From NCBI GenBank assembly GCA_003118195.1, contig BEXV01005283.1, positions 2,011-18,440 on the forward strand: a stretch of 16,430 bases of DNA. Reading direction: 5' to 3'. Positions 9,501-15,500 of this stretch are shown here, piece by piece (position 1 is the first letter of the stretch; the number at the start of each line of letters is the position of its first letter). This stretch comes from Hemicentrotus pulcherrimus (Eukaryota; Echinodermata; Echinoidea; Camarodonta; Strongylocentrotidae). The notes below the pieces were generated by a model. That model saw only the letters and a list, made by a program, of their open reading frames with translations, was not told the DNA's origin and made no database searches. Position numbers and translations under genes: made by a program.

Positions 9501-12500
9501 GAGCACTAAGGTAGAGAAGCATCAAGTCAGAGCTATGGCTAAACAACGCAGGATTTCCTGTACCAGCAATCTTTTCACACTGGGGTCATAGTCAGTCATA
9601 TTTTAGAACGTAAAATCACTATTTCCTGAAGCAAAGGATGGAATCCACAAGTCAAACAAGTCTAATTAGATCACAGGACACATACAAATAGGTTGACATA
9701 CATTCCAAGCACAACTTTGATAAGAAAACAGAAATTTAAAAACAAAATAAGAGCAGTCATGACTCATGAGAGACTGTACTACTTCTTTGACACCACTAAG
9801 CTTTTCATGAATAGTACTATTCATAAGAAAAGAGTGATCGAGGGAATCCAATGCTTTCTGAAAGTTTAAACTAAAGTAGAATCCCTGGTATATTCTTTAA
9901 CTTAGAATAATGAAGGGCGTCAAGTATCGTTCTCACTGACTCACAGATAAATCTGTTTTTCAGAAAAGCAAGCCTACTTTAAGTCTCTCAGCAAACGCTT
10001 TTGAGCATATTTTCAGATTGATGTTATGCTACGGTCACAAAGGTTCATACGAATCTCCCTGTTTTTCCATTGTCTTCCCGAATTTCCATTGTCTGAAAAT
10101 CGTTTGTAGGAGTTCGTAATGGCATTTGTGACCGAGTCTTTAAGCAAAGTGATCAGGCGATAATTTTCGATGAAAAGCTTATCCTTCACTTTTATTAAAG
10201 TCAAAGTAATTAGCCCTTGCTGTTGTTAAGTAGAAAGTTGTCCTTTTTCAAAAGAAAAATTGAGTGTTTCTACAAGAAATTGTCCAATTTGTTTCCATCA
10301 TGCAGCAAGAAGATCGAGGATCTACTCTTGTGGGCTTTTTCAAGGTTGAGAACATATTTAGTATTTTTTTCTCCAAACTCACTGCAGTTCGCCCTTGAGC
10401 ATATAATAATACCCTGAGTTACCTTGTCCATATAAGACTCATATTCATACTTGACACGCTCATATTCTTCAATGTGTGCCCCACCTTCTTCTTCAGTGTA
10501 AACCTTTTAATTATTGTAATTTTTTCCCGCTTTTGCCCTTTTAATGCTTTATTGTCTCGAAAATAAACACATCTGATATTTAATAAATTCCCACCTCATA
10601 TGAACATCTTCAAACAGGACTGTTTCGTTAATCCATTTATCTATGTTTTCTGACATGTTAGAGCAAAACAAATCATCATTGCATAAATCATTATTGAATT
10701 TCCAATTGAAACTTTGAAAGCATTCACATTTTACATGTTTTGAACTTTTAATTCTAAAACAATAGCAGAATGGTTAGAGCTTACTCCCGGAACAATGTCA
10801 CCCTTAAATACATAGCCTTGTAAGATCTCAGAAATGAACCAATATCTAAGCCGCTCAGAATTGAAGGCCGTAACCGTTTCGATGTACCGGGTAAACTTTT
10901 TAGCTGTAGGATTTCTAATTCTCCAGATGTCCATGAGATCAAGTTTTTGCATCTCATTATTACTGTCAAGATTTATATCCATAAGTACATTAAAGTCACC
11001 TCCCATTATAATTGGAAACTACTATTGAGTGTAGTCGCGTAACATAATGTTCTAAAAAGACTCTTTGTTCTGTTCTTTTGTCCGCAGTTGGGGCATAAAC
11101 ATTGCATATTATAAACTCATTTCCATCAATAACTATTTTTAATATCAAATACCTTCCGTTATCGGAATTTTTTTTAGATACAACACTGTATTTTTTTGTC
11201 TTTTTTATGTACTATGTACAGAACCATACAGAAAAAAAAAAAATGCCATTCCACTCAGATGCCCAAGTACTAACAGTGTCTGGAGAACTATAAGTTTCTC
11301 AGAGCAAAATGATATCTGCTTGTTTTTCTTGGAGCTAAGAAAAAATCTTCATTCTTTTAAAGCTCCACCTCAGACCTCTTACATTCAATGAAAGACACTG
11401 TATATGCGTATCTTTAAAGGTCATTAAAAAAATTCACTTTGCGGCAGAGGATTCCCGGAATTACAGGTGTGCAGAAAACAGCCACCATTCTTGGCTTTTG
11501 CACCATGCACAACAATTCAGGCAATTATGAGAGACCATACAAAAGTGACTGCTCGGAGTCACTGCCCTTCATCTTAATGTGTAGACAGTCGGACCAGAAA
11601 ACTGTGTGCAAATTATTTGGATAAACGCACCATTAAAAAAATCAGAAAGGCCTATAAACAAATGACAACATTTCAGGTTATGTAAATGTAAATTCCAAGC
11701 TAATACTGGACTTAATACATGTATTTGATATACTTCTTGCTCTTTAACAGATGCGCAATAGGAGTAGTATCTATTCTCCAGAGAGTCGAATAAGAAGGGC
11801 AGGCTCTTATATGTATGAAGAATTCATGCCCACAGATGGCACTGATGTAAAGGTAAGAACAAGTGACTAGATGGATGAATGGGTGACCCAACCACATGCA
11901 TCATCAACATTTTTGATAATTTGGAGGGTATTTAGAAGTTTTGTTTTTCAGGAAATTGGGAGGAAGTTTATCTTGTCATTTTCTAGGTTTCTTGTAATAC
12001 GAAATAGTGATGTAGTATAACTATTGTTGTAAAGGTAAGCATCACATTCCTGAAAAAAGTAATGGATAATAAAAAATGTATTCATACCAAACAACAGTAC
12101 ATGATCTGTGAATTAGGATGGTAGACTAGCTGATAGAATCAAACAAGCTACATTTTGTGCAAAGCCTGTGCATCCAAAACTTATTTTCTAATTGGAATGT
12201 TATCACTATTGGCCTTAATCTGTAACTTTTGTTATTACCCTCATGCTGTTGAACGTACGCTGCAGGTATACACAGTAGGCCCAGACTATGCCCATGCAGA
12301 AGCCAGGAAGTCACCCGCATTGGATGGTAAGGTAGAGCGAGACAGTCATGGAAAGGAGGTCCGGTATCCAGTCATACTCACTAACATAGAGAAGATGATT
12401 GCAAGGAAAGTCTGCCTGGCATTTAAGGTATATATACTACAATATGTAATGACATGAGTTCTGATAAGGCTGGGTCATTGATGTGGTCTCTCAGCCAGGG

Positions 12501-15500
12501 AAAGGCGGGAAGGGTACCAACATGGCAGTCGTTATAGTTAGTTGATCTCCAAAGGGAGGTGATCTTTACAGGGAGAGGACCTTTAAATAAAGTCAGGTGG
12601 TCTATATGTGCAGGTTACTGTAATACAGGTATTACAGTATTACAAACAACATTCTTGAAGACATATAAAATGTGGTTCTTAATGCTGTTTTTACTATGTT
12701 CATAAACTTCCAAGCCTTGGGACCCTTCTGCACCTCGAAGGATGGTTAATCCTTTTTTTCCTGAGAGCAAGAAGAAATACAAGAGAAAAAGAAAAGGTTT
12801 TAGAAAATTAGACAAATTATAAGCAAATTCTGGTATTTTAAAAGTTGGATCATGAACCTGACAGTGACCTCTCTTTCCAAGAAGCTGGTTACATGGTCAT
12901 TCATTCTCTGAATAACTTTGTTATCTACTTCTTATCGAGTCACTACACAAGTCCCTTCCAGTGGTCCACACAGGCTTTGGCTCGGCAATTCACGGCTTCC
13001 AGGTCATCTTGGGTGCATGGCTCTGGCAGGAGTGGGCAGACTAGCACTGATGTCCGGTATTCATAACTTTGTTATGAATACCTGACACTCCATGAGTTTC
13101 TTTTCTTTGCCAACACATACACTCAAAGACTAACCTATGTTGCCTTTCTTGTTTTCCCCTTCCAGCAAACTGTGTGTGGGTTTGACCTGCTGAGGGCCAG
13201 TGGAAGATCCTATGTTTGTGATGTCAATGGATTCAGCTTTGTTAAGAACTCAAATAAGTATTATGATGACTGTGCCAAAATCCTAGGGTAAGTTATAGCT
13301 CATTTCATAGTGTAGGGGTTAAAAAGCATTTATCCCATGACACACTGGTCTCTGCATAGTAGAAACATTACAGAAACTTTACAATACAAATTGTTGTGGT
13401 TAATGAAATTAAATTGAATTGAAGTGACTGGAATTAAATGGTCCTCCTCTTCACAATGTAAAAGCGGTAAACATTTGATACAGTTGGTAGAGGTATGTGG
13501 AAATGGAATGCAAAATAGAGGAAAAAAATTGACAATTCAGTCTGTTGTCATGTTGAATCCTGTTGAAATACTTGTTTATCAAAACTGTATGTGGTCACCA
13601 ACAATAAGATGTTTCATAAGTCTTTAATTTTATATCTTCTTCCACCTTCCATCTTGTATTTGTGTTTAGGAATATGATCATGAGGGAGTTAGCTCCCAAA
13701 TACAACATCCCGTGGCAGATGTTCACCTTAGATGAAGAGATACCATACATGCCAACCACATCAGGAACCATGTAAGTCACCTGAGCTCTCAATCTCTTAT
13801 TTTATTCTTTCACCAATATGCTAATGTGGCACTTTTGAAGCAAAATTTGCAGGTTTGTGTCAATCTGCTTTTTTTTTTTTTTTCAATTACATAGCTGATC
13901 TTACTGTCAGGTTATGAACTTAATATATATTTCACTTTCTACTTTAGGTATGATTTTATGATGAATTGTTTTCTAGAAAAAATGTCTAATGGATATCAAT
14001 TGTTTTGATATATAATATTCAGGTGAAATCGATGATAATTGCTTGTGATGTACCTTTTTATCACTGTCATGGTCTTCCTTTGTTTTGAGGAATAGTGTAT
14101 TCACTCATTGGTGCCATGATGTGGGGTACATGTATGCCTTATTGTATTTTCATTATCCAGCTTTTGCAAAGTTCTTAAAATTGATTAATTCCTATCATAC
14201 TTGGAACATTTGTTTCTGCCAGGATGGAGCTCCGATGTGTAATTGCTGTTATCAGGCATGGAGACAGAACACCAAAACAGAAAATGAAAATGGAGGTGAA
14301 GCATCCAAAGTAAGATACCACTTCCTTAATGTCATGTAGAATTGAATCAGTCATATGCACACTTAGTGCTAACTTTTTGTAACTTTATCAAATTTATGAT
14401 ATGGATATCAGTAACATTATGGAAGTAATCTTTAAAGGCCCACTGTCCTACTTGTAGCTACTTGCTCCCTCTATATAGAAAACTTCCCCAATCGGTGACT
14501 GTTGGTCCCCCATGATCCTCCTTTTCTTATGTTAGTTGAGAGCTGAGTTAATGAGATAGCCACCTGTTAGTGACCTCGCTGTGTGGTCTTATCCCTTCTG
14601 GCCCAGTAGTATTGGCGGTCTTTAAACAAATTGACACCTGGAAGTGTCTCATTTCCTATGTTCTCTGTAGTATTAGAAGCTGAACAGATGTAACTCCATT
14701 TGAATATATTCTAGAAGAGTGAGTATGTATCAAAATTATGAAAATGAGATGTGCAGCTAAATGTAAAATGAAGTCTGGCAAAAAGACCTTTCACTTAGTT
14801 TGAAGAAGAGCTGACTTTCTGTCCTATGACACGCATTGAAGCATTATCCCAGCTGTACATAATTTTTCTTTACCAAAACACCAATCTACAGTCACCAACC
14901 AGTGCTAAGGAGTACTTGATTTACATGTACTTAAACTCGACAGATTGGCCGCTAGGTTGTAACTGAATTAATAATAAAAAAATGCCAGGCATATCATCAC
15001 ACGTCAGAGTTGACCACTGTTCAAGGAGCCCCTCTTATTTTGATTGTTGTAGGGATTATCCACTAACGTATCAATAATTTGTTTTTCAGATTCTTTAGTC
15101 TGTTTGAGAGCTATGGTGGACGCTCCAAGGGTAAGGTGAAACTAAAGAGGCCTGAACAGCTGCAGAAGATTCTTGATGTGTCAAGATATCTGCTAGGAGA
15201 ACTCAAGGTATACATTTTAATCTTTTGTCCATTGACTCGTGATACTTTGGCCATTGTATATTTAAAGTTTAAATTTGTGCTCCAGTAGGAAAATAATGAG
15301 GGAGATACATTTTTTGCCTAGATGAAAGGCTTAAAGGGAGTGGGTAGTCAGTGTCCATGTGCAGAAGGCCGTAATTCGCTGACACCAGACTTGGTGGAAA
15401 TACCATTAATGGAAGTACAAATCTGCACACAGCAAACCCGTTGGTCCATCAAGAATTACCCCCTAGTCTCTCGGAGCATGCTCGGACATTCTTCGGGCGA

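Larger units (their letters stand above)
6537..9600 (-). mobile_element. CR1/L2-like (Jockey-group) LINE, truncated and decayed, inserted within the L1/Tx1-like LINE
   Basis: On the minus strand the order is: hydrophobic N-terminus with a 2A-like motif (about 9448-9143), endonuclease (about 9091-8490), linker (8584-8270), reverse transcriptase (8270-7700), short C-terminal segment to a stop at 7567-7569, then a 3' UTR ending in an ATT-type microsatellite (6542-6563 on the plus strand). A microsatellite 3' end is typical of CR1/L2-like elements. The frame is broken by several shifts and stops. Most of the protein after the FADD motif is missing, and the 3' UTR carries the 884-bp DNA transposon. 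The 5' limit is uncertain: sequence up to about 9810 may be its 5' UTR. The coding path is listed in the sub-entries. Confidence 0.75.
5793..11750 (+). other. 6-kb intron filled with nested transposons
   Basis: GT-AG intron of 5,958 bp with donor gtacag and acceptor tgctctttaacag. It is far larger than the other introns between the certain exons. About 6074-11395 is covered by minus-strand LINE remnants and a DNA transposon, annotated separately. The flanks at 5793-6073 and 11396-11750 are unassigned. The first may hold the 3' UTR of the outer LINE. The second may hold its 5' part upstream of the endonuclease, but I could not recognise an ORF1 there. Confidence 0.9.
12428..13165 (+). other. 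Intron with two perfect inverted repeats
   Basis: GT-AG intron of 738 bp. The acceptor tract ttcttgttttccccttccag is strong. It holds the palindrome at 12616-12639 and the hairpin at 13051-13087, described separately. The short open frame at 12845-13066 has no recognisable similarity and is probably noncoding. Confidence 0.85.

Noticed and set aside
12845..13066. 73-codon plus-strand open frame inside an intron
   Set aside because: No recognisable similarity, and no suitable splice sites or phase to join the neighbouring exons, which already match the human protein without a gap.
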